A stretch of DNA of 64,000 nucleotides, taken from Pseudoalteromonas peptidolytica (GTDB lineage: Bacteria; Pseudomonadota; Gammaproteobacteria; Enterobacterales; Alteromonadaceae). The position numbers and the translations under genes are program-made. The notes under the pieces are model-generated. The model was not told where the DNA came from. It made no database searches and saw only the letters and a list, made by a program, of their open reading frames with translations. Positions 1 through 9,155 of this stretch are shown piece after piece. Position 1 is the stretch's first letter; each line of letters starts with the position of its first letter. Where the stretch lies: NCBI RefSeq assembly GCF_012641745.1, contig NZ_WEHZ01000013.1:62001-126000 (forward strand). Reading direction: 5' to 3'.

Positions 1-1
1 C

Positions 2-373
2 TATCTTGAAAAGCTTGAAAACCCAAAGAATGAGCCTCTTGAACTTGCTGATCATCGCTTAATTGGCTTTACTGATGCGCCGCATCTCAATCATTGGCCA
101 CTACACACACCACAACAACTAAAATTTTCCATAAGTGCGTCGAGTGGCGAAACTGTGCGGCAACTTTGTATTGCTGGCCACGGTATCGCACTTTTATCTC
201 ACTTTATGGTCTGTGACGATATACGTTCAGGTAAACTGGTTGAGGTATTTCACGAGCGCATTGTTTCACCTAATAGACGAGAAACAGTGCAAGCTGTTTA
301 CTATCAAAATAGTGCCGTCTCATCGAGGGTTTCTGCATTTTTAGATTACATTACCCCTAGACTGCAACTTTGA
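2..373 (+). CDS. LysR-family transcriptional regulator, C-terminal part (5' end outside window)
   Basis: Open from the first bases of the window without a start codon and ending at TGA 371-373. The visible ~123 residues look like the effector-binding half of a LysR-type regulator: a segment reading FSISASSGETVRQLCIAGHG is followed by GIALLSHFMV, a drop in conservation, and a closing helix ending in DYITPRLQL. This is the typical end of the type 2 periplasmic-binding fold of AaeR/YhaJ-like regulators. The helix-turn-helix domain lies upstream and cannot be seen, so the target is unknown. The neighbouring metallophosphoesterase starts 204 bp downstream on the same strand and is probably a separate unit. 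Confidence 0.8.
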   Translation, partial: YLEKLENPKNEPLELADHRLIGFTDAPHLNHWPLHTPQQLKFSISASSGETVRQLCIAGHGIALLSHFMVCDDIRSGKLVEVFHERIVSPNRRETVQAVYYQNSAVSSRVSAFLDYITPRLQL

Positions 374-577
374 TTATCAAATTAAACAAGTTACAAATTC
401 AGTATGTACGCTATAGATCAATCAATGTGTTTCATTTTAATCTACAATCACAGCTCGCTATGTGTTGAAAATACAACCGCGAGCCATGAAAGCCTATCGC
501 TTAAAATCCCCATTGTAGATACTAATTCTGTCACAGAGATAGTGTATGATGCCTAGCTCAATCCAAGGAGCATTATC

Positions 578-1522
578 GTGTCACAAATATTCTCATTTAC
601 TATCGTACTTACTTTTCTGATTTGCACATTTCATGCTTCAGCAACTTCCTTTTTAGCTTTTGGCGATATGCCATACACACAGGTAGGCCATGAAATGCTG
701 ACATCAACAGGGGTGTTACATAAGTTAGCGAATGCGACTGAGCATGACTTTATCGTCCATGTTGGTGATATGAAGTCTGGCTCACTTTCATGCACGAATG
801 AATTACTGCGCAGCAATTATGCTCTGATTTCTAATGTGAGTAGCAAACCCTTTGTCTACACACCTGGGGACAATGATTGGACAGACTGCGATCGTGAAAC
901 ACTCTCGCCAAGATATGATGAGCTAGAAAGGCTGAACTTTATTCGCGATAACTTTGCAGTCCAAAGCCCTCATTTGCCACAATTTAAGCGCCAACTCACT
1001 CTACCAGAAAATCAGGCATGGGTAATTGATGACGTACAGTTTTTAACCTTGCATATCCCCGGTACCAATAATGGCCGCAGGCAGATTTTACTTTCAAATA
1101 AAAAAGCGGCGTACAATGCATCCCAAAGTCGTGATGAAGAAAATATAAAATGGCTGAATAGCTTGCTATCTTCTAAGCGTAAAGCGGCGGTTATATTCAT
1201 GCAAGCCGACCTATATCAGCCACATAAGTACTCTGGACACTGTAACAAAACGACTAAAGCCAAGTGCGATGGCTATCAGCTATATCGCGAAACATTTGCA
1301 CAATATGCAGCAAGGCTTAGTTATCCACTATTGCTGATCCATGGCGATACCGGTGAGTTTTGCTTTACTAAGCTTGCAAACAACCTGTGGCGGCTCAATG
1401 CACCGGGAGATTTTCAGTTTTTAGATATCGCAAAAGTCACTGTTACTGACGACAAAAATAAACCGTTTTCGGTTTCGGCATTGCACTCAAAGGCAAAGGT
1501 TGCCAAATGTAAGGGGCTGTAA
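578..1522 (+). CDS. Secreted metallophosphoesterase-like protein
   Basis: A 314-aa protein with a GTG start at 578 chosen because AAGGAG lies at 565-570. Residues 1-22 form a signal peptide ending near HASA, so the product is exported. The mature part carries calcineurin-like metallophosphoesterase motifs: FGDMPY (Asp30), HVGDMKSG (Asp64) and TPGDNDW (97-101, in place of the usual GNHD/GDNE block). A terminal disulphide is plausible from the cysteines near the end. The substrate is not predictable. The gene converges on a PhoD-type phosphatase, so both may serve extracytoplasmic phosphate release, but this is inference. Family assignment is good, exact function open. Confidence 0.75.
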   Translation: MSQIFSFTIVLTFLICTFHASATSFLAFGDMPYTQVGHEMLTSTGVLHKLANATEHDFIVHVGDMKSGSLSCTNELLRSNYALISNVSSKPFVYTPGDNDWTDCDRETLSPRYDELERLNFIRDNFAVQSPHLPQFKRQLTLPENQAWVIDDVQFLTLHIPGTNNGRRQILLSNKKAAYNASQSRDEENIKWLNSLLSSKRKAAVIFMQADLYQPHKYSGHCNKTTKAKCDGYQLYRETFAQYAARLSYPLLLIHGDTGEFCFTKLANNLWRLNAPGDFQFLDIAKVTVTDDKNKPFSVSALHSKAKVAKCKGL

Positions 1523-1530
1523 AGCCCCTT
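1511..1530. terminator. Hairpin between convergent phosphoesterase and phoD
   Basis: An 8-bp perfect stem AAGGGGCT (1511-1518) pairs with AGCCCCTT (1523-1530) around a GTAA loop that contains the stop codon at 1520-1522. It lies between two convergent genes 26 bp apart. Neither side has a strong T-run, so it may be a weak bidirectional terminator. Confidence 0.5.
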
Positions 1531-1548
1531 TACTGTATGAGTCTAAGG

Positions 1549-3255
1549 TTATAATAACAGCTCTTGTTGTTTACTATGGCTTTCAAACTGCTCTTGCTGC
1601 ACTGTGTCTACAAAGACCCACTCACTTTCTATTTTCTCTTTGCTGATATTAAGTGTTAAATAACCGCGCTGATGAATATTGGCATATTCAAGGTCATCTA
1701 CTAACAATGTTAATACCTCAGCAAACTGTAACGCCTGCTCATCGCTCAATTGCAAATAGTGCTCAAGACCAGGAGAGCTCACCGAGGCCGTTGCATATTC
1801 ATAGCCGCAAACCTCTCCCTTGGTATTACATAATTTACCTGACCACGCATTATGTGTGTCACCCGCAACAACGACTAGGTTTTTATTAGCGGCTTTTGCT
1901 GTCTGTAAAATAACTTCACGCTCAATCGGGTAGCCATCCCACGCATCAAGGTTGTACGGTGCAGTAAAATCTACTCGTGCTTTTTCTTGGACAGTTAGGG
2001 TCGGATCGCCCGCTATTAATCGTGTTTTTATTTGCGCAAGCTCAGACAGTTGTGCTGACATCTGCGCAGAAGGGTTTGCTAATGACATGAGTAACTCAGC
2101 AGGGATCATCATTTTGGTCATTAATACCTGCTGTCCCAACACTTGCCATTTGGCAGATGAAGTTTTCATATTATCGGTTAACCACGTAAGCTGTTCAAGT
2201 CCTAACAGTTGTTGCGTCGGTGCAGTGAGATCAGCTTGAAATCCAGTTATATCAAGTTGACCGCTTAAGGGGTCAATATAGTTTTGGTAATCTAAAGATT
2301 TTGCTCGACTTTCGTGGCGTGTGTCTAGCATATAGAGTGATAGTAAATCACCAAATTCAAACTTTCGATACAGACTTTCTAATTGCCCTTTGACCATAGG
2401 GCGTACTGGCATCCACTCATAATACGCTTGAAGGGCAGCAAGCTTACGGTCAGAGTATTCTCCCTCACCTTCATTATGATTTTCAGCGCCATCTAAATAG
2501 GAGTCGTTACAAACTTCATGGTCATCCCACACTGCAATAAAAGGCGTATTAGCATGGAGTGCTTGTAAGCCAGGATCCGTACGATACTTTGCATATCTCA
2601 AGCGATAATCATTTAACGAAATGATTTCTTCTGCATTATCGGACTCTAACGCTCTGCCCATTTGCGTCGCATTATCAGTCGCGTAGCCGCCCATACCATA
2701 TTCGTAAATATAATCACCTAAATGCAATACAGCGTCTAGGTCATTACGCTTTGCAGCTTCTGCGTAAACATGAAAGTACCCAGCAGGATAATTTGCACAA
2801 GACATAACCGCCAATTTAACTTGGTTTACGTCATTAACAGGTAAGGTTTTGCATCTACCGATTGGTGAATGGGTTTCTGTGGTCACAAAACGGTAAAAGT
2901 ATTGGCTATTTGCGCTTAGATCACTAAGATCGACCTTCACCGTATAATCGTTCTTCGCCTGTGCCACTAGCTGATGGCTTTGTAACAGCACCCCAAAATC
3001 CTGAGATTCAGAAACTTGCAAAGTGAGTGCAACACTACTTGGATTGCCTTGCGGCGTTACGCGAGTCCATAGGATAACTTTATCTGATAACGGGTCGCCA
3101 CTGGCAACACCATGGTCAAACGCCACGGTAAAATCATTGCTTGCTATATCCTTACTACCACTACTGCCACATCCGGTTAGCGAAACACTCACGGTTGCTG
3201 CCCCAATGCCAATCAGTGCACTTTTGATAAAATCTCGACGGGTAAAACTTGCCAT
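1549..3255 (-). CDS. phoD: PhoD-like alkaline phosphatase, Tat-exported
   Basis: A 568-aa protein starting with a twin-arginine signal (TRRDFIK, residues 5-11), a hydrophobic stretch and SLTGC with Cys29 in lipobox position, so it may be a Tat-exported lipoprotein. A PhoD N-terminal beta domain (about 40-140: FDHGVASGDPLSDKVILWTR) is followed by the metallophosphatase domain with LHLGDYIYEYG, WDDHEVCND and VVAGDTHNAWSG, the metal-binding blocks of PhoD phosphodiesterase/alkaline phosphatases. These enzymes release phosphate from diesters and monoesters outside the cytoplasm using Ca/Fe. Length is normal for the family. No Pho box was verified upstream (3256-3398). Confidence 0.88.
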   Translation of the reverse strand: MASFTRRDFIKSALIGIGAATVSVSLTGCGSSGSKDIASNDFTVAFDHGVASGDPLSDKVILWTRVTPQGNPSSVALTLQVSESQDFGVLLQSHQLVAQAKNDYTVKVDLSDLSANSQYFYRFVTTETHSPIGRCKTLPVNDVNQVKLAVMSCANYPAGYFHVYAEAAKRNDLDAVLHLGDYIYEYGMGGYATDNATQMGRALESDNAEEIISLNDYRLRYAKYRTDPGLQALHANTPFIAVWDDHEVCNDSYLDGAENHNEGEGEYSDRKLAALQAYYEWMPVRPMVKGQLESLYRKFEFGDLLSLYMLDTRHESRAKSLDYQNYIDPLSGQLDITGFQADLTAPTQQLLGLEQLTWLTDNMKTSSAKWQVLGQQVLMTKMMIPAELLMSLANPSAQMSAQLSELAQIKTRLIAGDPTLTVQEKARVDFTAPYNLDAWDGYPIEREVILQTAKAANKNLVVVAGDTHNAWSGKLCNTKGEVCGYEYATASVSSPGLEHYLQLSDEQALQFAEVLTLLVDDLEYANIHQRGYLTLNISKEKIESEWVFVDTVQQEQFESHSKQQELLL

Positions 3256-3398
3256 TATTCTCGTTCCTTAACTACACAGTGCACCTTACGCTCTATTCTC
3301 CTTTTTGTATAAATAGATAACAGAGATGCACTGACTAACTTTTTGGACTGACAAGCTTAATGGGGCATTATGACAATTTTAGGACTGGTCTTATCTGT

Positions 3399-4319
3399 TT
3401 ATTGCTCCATGGCAACCACGCTACCTCGTCCTTGACGTTTTGCCTCGCTCAGCGCTTCCTCAGCGCGGTGGATCATTGCTTCTACCGAGCTTTGAAGACC
3501 GCAAAACTCCACTACCCCGAACGAACTAGTAAGCGCGATGTTTTTATCACAAGCCACCTCAAAGGCTTGCTGCACAATAAGATTTTTAGCACGAGTCGCC
3601 AACAATGAGGCACCTTCAAGAGCAGTATTGGGCAATAACAGGGCAAACTCAGTACCATTGATCCGTGCTATTATGTCGGTTTCTCTTAACATTCCATTAA
3701 GTAGGGAACTAAATTCAACAAGTACCCTATCCCCTGCGGCATAACCATATTGCTCATTAATTGTTCTAAAATGTTCAATGTCGGTAATAATTAGACTAAA
3801 AGGAACTCGGTAGCGCTCATATAACTTAATTTGACCATCAAGCTTTTCACTAAGTTGTCTGCGACTAGCAACCCGTGTCATCGGATCGATCTGAGACACA
3901 AAGTCGAGCTCGTTTTGCAAATGCGCTCGTTCACTCTCGAGCACCTTAATCGCGGTAATATCTTTACCGTAGATGAGATAAGCATGGGAACTTAACGGGA
4001 GGCACTTTACACTAAAAAACACGCCGGTCAGGGTATCAATCTCCAATTCGGTAGCGCCCAGGTCTTGATTGCCCTTCAGACTTAAAAACCAGTCAGCCAA
4101 TTCATCGCCGTCAATTCTGTCCTCAAAAACACTCCCCTGAGCAGATGAAAATAGCGCCTCTATTGTATTGCCAATTAACGACTTGTTGTGCTTACCAAGC
4201 AATGTTGCCATCGTATCATTACAAAAGGTTATCACATTCTGTTGGCTCACTATCGCTACTGCATCTTCACTTTTGTTCAGCGCTTCAATCAGTGTCATTT
4301 CTAAATGGTTTTCGCTCAA
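3399..4319 (-). CDS. PAS-GGDEF protein with degenerate GGDEF motif
   Basis: A 306-aa cytoplasmic protein. Residues ~8-125 look like a PAS sensor domain (AIVSQQNVITFCNDTMATLLG); a short coiled linker (~126-142) leads to a GGDEF domain starting DPMTRVASRR (145-154). Metal-site Asp180 (ITDIEHFRTIN) is kept, but the signature reads NGTEF (221-225, bases 3645-3659) rather than GG[DE]EF: the essential third residue is Thr. An inhibitory-site RxxD (RETD, 212-215) sits five residues before it, exactly at I-site spacing. Known family logic suggests a c-di-GMP-binding, catalytically dead receptor. It is divergent from the RND efflux operon (204-bp gap), which could be coincidence. Confidence 0.82.
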   Translation of the reverse strand: MSENHLEMTLIEALNKSEDAVAIVSQQNVITFCNDTMATLLGKHNKSLIGNTIEALFSSAQGSVFEDRIDGDELADWFLSLKGNQDLGATELEIDTLTGVFFSVKCLPLSSHAYLIYGKDITAIKVLESERAHLQNELDFVSQIDPMTRVASRRQLSEKLDGQIKLYERYRVPFSLIITDIEHFRTINEQYGYAAGDRVLVEFSSLLNGMLRETDIIARINGTEFALLLPNTALEGASLLATRAKNLIVQQAFEVACDKNIALTSSFGVVEFCGLQSSVEAMIHRAEEALSEAKRQGRGSVVAMEQ

Positions 4320-4523
4320 AATAATGGTTCTCCCTTGGCTTTTCCATACTGTAAAACAATTTATTTAATTTATCTTCTATCTCAGATAAAGCGCTCTCTT
4401 ATTTTGGAATACACATCAATCAACATTTATTGATTCTAATTTGGCACCAATCATTTTCCCAATTATCTGTATTTAACGCAACAAATGAAACGTATAGTGT
4501 GCGTCATATACACAGGAGGCACT

Positions 4524-5699
4524 ATGTTCAAACCAACCAGACTTGTCACACTCATTTCTGCTTTACTCTTACTCAGCGCATGCGGTGGATCAGAGCAAGC
4601 GATAACTAACGCTCCACAGTTACAACCTATCGATGTAGCTGCCACACCACAGATAAATGTTGCCGATTGGCACACTTATACAACGCGTCTTTCTTCTCCC
4701 AATGAGGTCGCGTTACGCGCCCGCGTAACTGGCGTTGTTCGATCGGTAAATTTTAGAGAAGGTGATACTGTTGAAAGAGGTGAGGTTCTTTTTGAGCTTG
4801 ATGACCGTACTTTTTTAGCTGACGTGGCCAGCCTTGCTGCGCAAGTAACTCGAGCAGAGGCAGCGCTTTCGCAAGCGAAAAGTGAGTCTGCTCGAGCTCT
4901 TCGTCTTAGTAAACAAAAAGCCATATCCACTGAAGAAGTAGACGCTCGAGTTTCACTTACGGCACAGCGTCAGGCTGAATTAGACGCCTTAAGAGCCTCT
5001 TTTAAGTCTGCACAACTTAATTTGGAATTTAGCAAAGTCACGGCTCCTATTAGTGGAAAAATTTCATTTGCTGAAGTGACCCAAGGCAATACGATCCGTG
5101 CAAATGACACGCTACTCACAACGATTGTCGCGACCGACAAAATGTATGCGTATTTTGATATTGATGAACGCACATGGAACAGTCAATTCGCCACAGTAAC
5201 CGACACAGATAAATTACCAGTAAAACTTGAGCTTTTAGGTAGCCAGGCACAGCCAATTATCGGCCAGCTAGACTTTATTGACAATGCTATCGATAACCAC
5301 TCAGGCACCCTAAAAGTAAGAGCCTCTTTCGATAATAAAAATGGTTTGCTACGTCCAGGGTCGTTTGCTCGTGTGAGTTTATCATCCGGAGAACTTAATA
5401 ACCGCGTGATAATACCTGATAAAGCTGTTGGTACAGATCTTAAAAATCGTTTTGTGCTTGTCGTAAACGATGCTAACACTCTTGAATATCGGTTAATCAC
5501 GCTGGGTAATCGCTATGGTGAGTTTCGTGCGATTGAGTCAGGACTGAGCGCAGGTGAGCGCATTGCAGTCAATGGCCCTGCTCGGGTGGGCCCTGGAATG
5601 CCCATAAGTCCAAACAATGTAACACTTACGCTTCCCGAATCCATTTCAGCTCAAGTCGTTGCAATGACCGAGATTGAGTCAACACAGGGACTAAATTAA
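4524..5699 (+). CDS. RND efflux periplasmic adaptor (membrane fusion) lipoprotein
   Basis: A 391-aa protein. ATG 4524 is chosen over an in-frame upstream ATG at 4485 because AGGAGG lies at 4514-4519 and the protein then begins with a lipoprotein signal (MFKPTRLV...LSAC, Cys20). Order: lipoyl half-motif (LRARVTGVVRSVNFREGDTV), alpha-helical hairpin rich in Ala/Gln/Glu (~90-150), second lipoyl half (FSKVTAPISGKISFAEVTQG), beta-barrel and membrane-proximal domain. This is the AcrA/MexA fold that links an inner-membrane RND pump to an outer-membrane channel. The pump gene starts 2 bp after its stop. No TolC-type gene follows, so the pair probably borrows a channel encoded elsewhere. Confidence 0.9.
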   Translation: MFKPTRLVTLISALLLLSACGGSEQAITNAPQLQPIDVAATPQINVADWHTYTTRLSSPNEVALRARVTGVVRSVNFREGDTVERGEVLFELDDRTFLADVASLAAQVTRAEAALSQAKSESARALRLSKQKAISTEEVDARVSLTAQRQAELDALRASFKSAQLNLEFSKVTAPISGKISFAEVTQGNTIRANDTLLTTIVATDKMYAYFDIDERTWNSQFATVTDTDKLPVKLELLGSQAQPIIGQLDFIDNAIDNHSGTLKVRASFDNKNGLLRPGSFARVSLSSGELNNRVIIPDKAVGTDLKNRFVLVVNDANTLEYRLITLGNRYGEFRAIESGLSAGERIAVNGPARVGPGMPISPNNVTLTLPESISAQVVAMTEIESTQGLN

Positions 5700-5701
5700 C
5701 A

Positions 5702-8700
5702 ATGAAATTTTCACATTTTTTCATTAAAAGGCCTATCTTTGCCGCAATGATGTCACTGGTGATACTTATCGCCGGTGCCATCTCCTTGTTTCAGCTGCCG
5801 GTCAGTGAGTATCCTGAAGTCGTACCTCCGACTGTTGTAGTGTCAGCAACTTACCCAGGCGCTAACCCCAAAGTCATTGCCGAAACCGTAGCAACGCCTT
5901 TAGAGCAAGAGATCAATGGGGTTGAAAATATGTTATACATGTTTTCACAAGCAACTAGTGACGGCCGACTGACACTCACCGTTACGTTTGCACTAGGCAC
6001 AGATCTAGATAGAGCACAGGTTCAGGTACAAAACCGTGTAAACAGTGCCACGCCCAGATTACCAGAAGAAGTGCAGCGCCTTGGTGTAGTCGCAGAAAAA
6101 GCTTCTCCAGATCTTACTATGGTCGTGCATTTGGTGTCACCCAGCGGCTCCCATGACACGAGTTACCTTTCAAACTACGCGGATATTTATGTTAAAGACC
6201 AGATAGCACGACTACCTGGTGTTGGCGACGTACAGCTGTTCGGTGGAGGAAAATATGCGTTGCGGATTTGGCTAAACCCCGAACAATTAGCTGAGCGTAA
6301 CCTAACTGCCAGCGATATAGTTAAGGCGATAAAACAACAAAACCGTCAAGTTGCGGCAGGCTCATTAGGTGCACAACCGACCACCAATGATAACCAATTT
6401 CAAATACTGCTAAACGTAAAGGGCCGCTTGGCAGAGATAAACGAGTTTGAAAACATCATCGTCAGTGTATCTAACGATGGAGCAATCACTCGATTACGAG
6501 ATATAGGTCGAGTCGAGCTTGGACAAGATAATTATGCGTTACGTGCACTATTAGATGGAAACGAGGCTGTTGCGATGCCTATTTTCCAGCGCCCAGGCTC
6601 AAATGCTATCGAGCTTTCTGATCAGGTGCGTGAAACCATGAAATCACTTGCGACACGTTTTCCTGAAGGAGTCGAATACGATATTGTGTATGACCCAACA
6701 ATCTTTGTACGCGGCTCTATAGATGCGGTTATCTCAACCCTTCTAGAAGCCATTGTTTTAGTTGTATTGGTGGTTATTTTATTCCTACAGACATGGCGCG
6801 CATCTATCATTCCTCTTGTCGCGGTACCAGTATCGTTAGTGGGCACTTTTGCTGCCATGCAGTGGCTTGGCGTCTCCATTAACACCCTCTCCTTATTTGG
6901 TTTAGTACTTGCCATTGGTATTGTCGTCGATGATGCTATCGTTGTTGTAGAGAATGTAGAGCGTAATATTGAAAACGGTCTTGCACCTTTCGAAGCCACA
7001 AAGCAGGCGATGTCTGAAGTAACAGGCCCGATTATTGCCATCGCGCTAGTGCTGTGTGCCGTATTTATTCCCACCGCATTTATTACAGGACTATCGGGGC
7101 AGTTTTACAAACAATTCGCCCTTACTATTACTATTTCTACGTTAATTTCCGCTTTTAACTCTTTGACATTATCTCCAGCGCTTGCGGCGTTACTGCTAAA
7201 ACCACACGGTGCCAAGCCTGATAGGCTCACTGTGATATTGAATAAACTATTTGGACAGTGGTTATTCAAGCCATTTAACCGATTTTTTGACAAAGCAGCA
7301 CAAGGCTATGTCGCGCTTGTAAAAAGGCTGATCCGCTTAAGTGCTATCGTGCTAGTCATTTATCTAGGGTTGATTTTTGCCACAACAAAACTGTTTGATA
7401 CCATCCCTGGAGGCTTTATACCGCAACAGGATAAACAATACCTCGTTGCTATCGCTCAGCTCCCAGATGCAGCCAGTTTAGATAGAACAGAGGCTGTTGT
7501 TCGTGAAATGGAACAAATTGCATTAAATACACCGGGCGTATTGCACTCTGTATCATTTCCGGGGTTATCTGTTAACGGCTTCACAAACAGCCCTAACAGT
7601 GGCATTGTATTTGTCACTCTGGATAAATTTGAAAATCGCACTACACCTGAACTTTATGCTTCCTCAATCGCAGCAAAGTTAAATCAGCAATTTACTGCCA
7701 TAGATGAAGCATTTGTTGCCGTATTTCCACCGCCTCCTATTCAAGGTCTTGGCACAACTGGTGGTTTTAAATTGCAAATTGAAGACCGTGCTAACCTCGG
7801 ATTCGAAAAGCTATTCGCAGATCTGCAAGCAGTAATAGCCAAAGCTCAGCAACAACCTGAACTGATGGGACTTTATTCTAGTTTTCGGATCCAAGTACCA
7901 CAAATGGATATTGACATCGACCGTGAACAAGCAATGGTGCAAGGGGTGCCGCTTGAGGAAGTATTTAACACATTACAGATCTACCTTGGCTCGATGTATG
8001 TTAATGACTTTAACTTGTTTGGTCGTACATACCAGGTGACAGCACAAGCTGACGCTAACTTTAGAGCAGATCCTGCACAAATATTGTCGTATAAAGTCAA
8101 GAACAACTACGGCCAGATGGTGCCGCTTGGCGCGGTATTAAAGGTAACGCCAACCACGGGTCCTGATAGAGTTATGCATTACAATGGTTATCCAACAGCA
8201 GAATTAAATGGTAGCCCAGCTCCAGGTTTTTCATCGGATCAAGCGCAAGTTGCGATTGAAGCGGTGTTAAATGAAACCTTAAGTGAGGGTATGGCGTTTG
8301 AATGGACCGAAGTAACCTATCAACAAATTCTAGCTGGTAATGTGATGATTTATATTTTCCCGTTAGTCGTCTTATTGGTATTTATGGTCTTAGCTTCACA
8401 GTATGAGAGTCTAAAATTACCTTTTGCAATTATATTAATTGTGCCTATGACGATTTTGTCTGCCCTGGTCGGTGTCTGGTTGACAGGTGGTGATAATAAC
8501 ATCTTCACACAGATTGCATTGATCGTACTGGTTGCTTTAGCCTGTAAGAATGCCATTTTAATGGTCGAGTTTGCTAAAGAGGAATATGAGCAAGGAAAAA
8601 CAAATTTAGCGGCTATTATTGAGGCATGCAAATTAAGGCTCCGCCCAATTCTGATGACATCTATTGCGTTTACAGCTGGTGTCGTTCCTTTAGTTTTAGC

Positions 8701-8887
8701 GACGGGTGCTGGCGCTGAAATGCGAGAAACAATGGGAATTGCGGTATTCTCTGGCATGATTGGTGTAACGTTATTTGGCTTATTGTTCACGCCAATATTT
8801 TTTATGGCGATGACCAAACGCTTTCATACTTCTGCCAGCCACCAGATAAAAGCGGCTCACCAGCAGGTTGAAACCGACGTCAATTAG
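5702..8887 (+). CDS. RND multidrug efflux permease, HAE1 family
   Basis: A 1061-aa inner-membrane proton-driven exporter of the AcrB/MexB type. It starts MKFSHFFIKRPIFAAMMSLV, shows two halves each with one plus five transmembrane segments flanking large periplasmic porter domains, and has the HAE1 signatures YPEVVPPTVVVSATYPGA and GIVVDDAIVVVENVERN. The TM4 acidic residues (VVDDAIVVVEN) used for proton relay are present. Length matches the family. It is translationally linked to the upstream adaptor (2-bp gap) and followed by an intrinsic terminator at 8913-8938. Substrates are not predictable; dyes, detergents and antibiotics are typical of the family. Confidence 0.93.
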   Translation: MKFSHFFIKRPIFAAMMSLVILIAGAISLFQLPVSEYPEVVPPTVVVSATYPGANPKVIAETVATPLEQEINGVENMLYMFSQATSDGRLTLTVTFALGTDLDRAQVQVQNRVNSATPRLPEEVQRLGVVAEKASPDLTMVVHLVSPSGSHDTSYLSNYADIYVKDQIARLPGVGDVQLFGGGKYALRIWLNPEQLAERNLTASDIVKAIKQQNRQVAAGSLGAQPTTNDNQFQILLNVKGRLAEINEFENIIVSVSNDGAITRLRDIGRVELGQDNYALRALLDGNEAVAMPIFQRPGSNAIELSDQVRETMKSLATRFPEGVEYDIVYDPTIFVRGSIDAVISTLLEAIVLVVLVVILFLQTWRASIIPLVAVPVSLVGTFAAMQWLGVSINTLSLFGLVLAIGIVVDDAIVVVENVERNIENGLAPFEATKQAMSEVTGPIIAIALVLCAVFIPTAFITGLSGQFYKQFALTITISTLISAFNSLTLSPALAALLLKPHGAKPDRLTVILNKLFGQWLFKPFNRFFDKAAQGYVALVKRLIRLSAIVLVIYLGLIFATTKLFDTIPGGFIPQQDKQYLVAIAQLPDAASLDRTEAVVREMEQIALNTPGVLHSVSFPGLSVNGFTNSPNSGIVFVTLDKFENRTTPELYASSIAAKLNQQFTAIDEAFVAVFPPPPIQGLGTTGGFKLQIEDRANLGFEKLFADLQAVIAKAQQQPELMGLYSSFRIQVPQMDIDIDREQAMVQGVPLEEVFNTLQIYLGSMYVNDFNLFGRTYQVTAQADANFRADPAQILSYKVKNNYGQMVPLGAVLKVTPTTGPDRVMHYNGYPTAELNGSPAPGFSSDQAQVAIEAVLNETLSEGMAFEWTEVTYQQILAGNVMIYIFPLVVLLVFMVLASQYESLKLPFAIILIVPMTILSALVGVWLTGGDNNIFTQIALIVLVALACKNAILMVEFAKEEYEQGKTNLAAIIEACKLRLRPILMTSIAFTAGVVPLVLATGAGAEMRETMGIAVFSGMIGVTLFGLLFTPIFFMAMTKRFHTSASHQIKAAHQQVETDVN

Positions 8888-8912
8888 TTTGAAGGTAAGT
8901 AGTAATCATCTT

Positions 8913-8938
8913 AAAGGTCTCCAAGGAGGCCTTTTTTA
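8913..8938 (+). terminator. Intrinsic terminator after RND efflux operon
   Basis: AAAGGTCTCC (8914-8923) pairs with GGAGGCCTTT (8926-8934 region) with one G-T mismatch across a two-base loop, followed by a T-run (8931-8937). It lies 26 bp after the permease stop codon. Confidence 0.8.
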
Positions 8939-8942
8939 TTCC

Positions 8943-9155
8943 CCCAATCTAAGGAGCTGAATTAAGAGGTCTATTTTGAGGCGGGAAAATCTTGTCTATA
9001 ACTTCGCTATCGCGTCCTACTACCGCTAAGATACCTATATCCATGTAGGAAAGACAAAATTTTGCTATTTAGTTGTTCTAAATAAGGAATTTTTAACGCT
9101 ATTAGCGTCAGGTTTACTCCTTCAAATTGAGCAACAATTAAGTCTAATTGGCATT
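8943..9155 (+). repeat. Dispersed MITE-like repeat, copy A (long form, left end decayed)
   Basis: Matches copies C and D along blocks such as GGTCTATTTTGAGGCG, GCTATTTAGTTGTTCTAAATA, TTTTTAACGCT-TTAGCGTCAG and CCTTCAAATTGAGCAA, ending AATTGGCAT in place of AATTGGTAT. Compared with C/D it has an extra ~45-bp internal block (about 9001-9050: CGCGTCCTACTACCGCTAAG...ATGTAGG) also present in altered form in copies B, E and F. Its right end overlaps the stop codon of the minus-strand gene ending at 9144. Confidence 0.75.

Noticed and set aside
4485-4523. Longer N-terminus of the first RND adaptor
   Set aside because: It would precede the lipoprotein signal with a charged segment; the ATG at 4524 has an AGGAGG site and restores a normal lipobox.
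6622-7074. 150-codon minus-strand frame inside the first RND permease
   Set aside because: It is antisense to a well-supported gene and has no coding features of its own.
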